Below, in pieces: positions 6,228 to 7,048 of a DNA stretch of 7,048 bases (the first letter of the stretch is position 1; every line of letters starts with the position of its first letter). The translations under genes were made by a program, and so were the position numbers. Below the pieces are notes generated by a model. It was not told the DNA's origin. It saw only the letters and a program-made list of their open reading frames with translations, and did not search any database. Source of the stretch: Silvanigrellales bacterium (GTDB taxonomy: Bacteria > Bdellovibrionota_B > Oligoflexia > Silvanigrellales > Silvanigrellaceae); NCBI GenBank assembly GCA_028285285.1, contig JANQPW010000435.1, positions 1 to 7,048 of the forward strand, read 5' to 3'.

Positions 6228-7048
6228 ACTCTTTGACAAAGGCCGGGAAGCCAGAGGAGTGACAAACATTACAGGCACCGCTGATTTTTGGACTGATCAT
6301 TGACTCTTTGTTTTTCCCATCAGCGCTGAGCACATCAACCCAAACCGGCCGGCTCGGTAAGGAAACATCTGCTGTTGTGTAGATGTTTCCAAGCTTATCG
6401 GCCGTAAAGCTCGCCACTTCCTGAGTACGCGCGGCATCAGCATAAAGTTTCACAACTGCGCCCGGGTGTGGGGTCTTCTTGTCTTCCTTGTAAATGCTCC
6501 CCGCAACCGTGTAGAGCCCTTTGCCTGGACCATTGGCCTGATGGCATTTCATACAGTTTTGGCCAAAGTAGTGGCTCTTCTCAAGCCCCTCTCTCCCGAT
6601 GTTCTCCACATTCAAGGCAGGATCACGAACGAAGCAGGGGTTTGAAGGCGTTTTCTTATCGGTTTCTGTGCACTCCGTGTTGCTCCTCACAGAGTTGAAA
6701 GCCGCTTTCGTTCCATCGAAGTTCTGCAGCGAAAAGGCCTTCTGCTCAGGGCCTGCTTCTTCACTTTCAAAGGAGAGGCCCAAACCCAAAAACAGTGGGG
6801 CACACTGCTTATCTCCGGGGAACGCCATACAACCGTCAACAAAATCGCCCTGCTCTTTCTCTCCGTCCAGATCGGAATCGGCATAGAGCTTTCCAATGTC
6901 AAAGACGATCTCATGTTGGGTGGGATCAAACCCCGCAAGCTTCATGGTGCCGAGGTTGCGATGCTTGCACTGAAAGCCCTCCTCAACAGAACCCGAGCAG
7001 CCTGTCGCTCCGTGGTGGAAAAACCACGTCTTTCCGGCAGCATTTTTG
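6226..7048 (-). CDS. MbnP-type four-Cys copper-binding protein fused to a C-terminal two-CXXCH domain (5' end outside window)
   Basis: The frame is open to the right edge, giving 273 visible residues; the true start lies beyond 7048, upstream of the Met codon at 6945. Numbering from the edge, HHGATGC17, FQC27KHRN, LAGFDP (37-42), DGC73M and QC82APLFLGLGLSF match the C-terminal half of MbnP-family proteins, including all four cysteines of the four-Cys motif. After ~F110 the frame continues past a C126/C138 pair into C165-M-K-C168-H169, then a beta-rich segment (TVAGSIY, PGAVVKLYADA, LGNIYTTADV, RPVWVDV), then SGAC259-N-V-C262-H263 ten residues from the end. This last unit resembles small two-CXXCH proteins of deltaproteobacteria that I recall but cannot name. 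Known MbnP proteins are periplasmic and bind copper after MbnH converts one Trp to kynurenine. The N-terminal half, where that Trp may lie, is not visible. Confidence 0.85.
   Translation of the reverse strand, partial: KNAAGKTWFFHHGATGCSGSVEEGFQCKHRNLGTMKLAGFDPTQHEIVFDIGKLYADSDLDGEKEQGDFVDGCMAFPGDKQCAPLFLGLGLSFESEEAGPEQKAFSLQNFDGTKAAFNSVRSNTECTETDKKTPSNPCFVRDPALNVENIGREGLEKSHYFGQNCMKCHQANGPGKGLYTVAGSIYKEDKKTPHPGAVVKLYADAARTQEVASFTADKLGNIYTTADVSLPSRPVWVDVLSADGKNKESMISPKISGACNVCHSSGFPAFVKE

Overview
The window reads as part of a Gram-negative chromosome. Several short N-terminal signal peptides end in lipobox-like cysteines, and there are five CXXCH haem c attachment motifs spread over three proteins, which implies a periplasm with cytochrome c maturation. 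Moderate GC, a MauG/MbnH-type di-haem enzyme and a four-Cys MbnP-type partner would suit a deltaproteobacterial-type lineage such as Myxococcota or Bdellovibrionota. That placement is inference; there is no rRNA or other marker here.

Layout. At the left edge (+) is the C-terminal end of an oligopeptidase B-like S9 serine peptidase, closed by a probable intrinsic terminator that overlaps its stop codon. A gene-free, AT-richer stretch of about 530 bases follows; it holds inverted repeats but no coding region I can support. Then come four + strand genes in a row (883-1512, 1546-2718, 2816-4483, 4528-5196), spaced 33, 97 and 44 bases apart and all with plausible lipoprotein signal peptides. Three are unrecognised lipoproteins; one of them carries a glycine-rich hydrophobic segment able to cross a membrane. 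The fourth (2816-4483) is a 555-residue protein with one CXXCH motif in a setting seen in a family of uncharacterised cytochrome c-like proteins.

Converging on these from the right edge are two - strand genes four bases apart. The upstream one (6226 to beyond 7048) has the four-cysteine core of an MbnP-type copper-binding protein, then in the same frame an additional domain with a CXXCH at each end of a beta-rich segment. The downstream one (5217-6221) is a di-haem enzyme of the MbnH (MXAN_0977-like) branch of the MauG/cytochrome c peroxidase superfamily. In the characterised MbnP/MbnH system the di-haem enzyme oxidises a tryptophan of MbnP to kynurenine, which MbnP needs to bind copper. Here the target protein appears to carry its own haem domain.

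Working picture: a cell-envelope redox/metal module, with an MbnP-MbnH pair facing a lipoprotein operon that includes another c-type cytochrome. No methanobactin precursor or biosynthesis gene is visible. The link between the two convergent groups rests only on proximity and shared haem/lipoprotein character.
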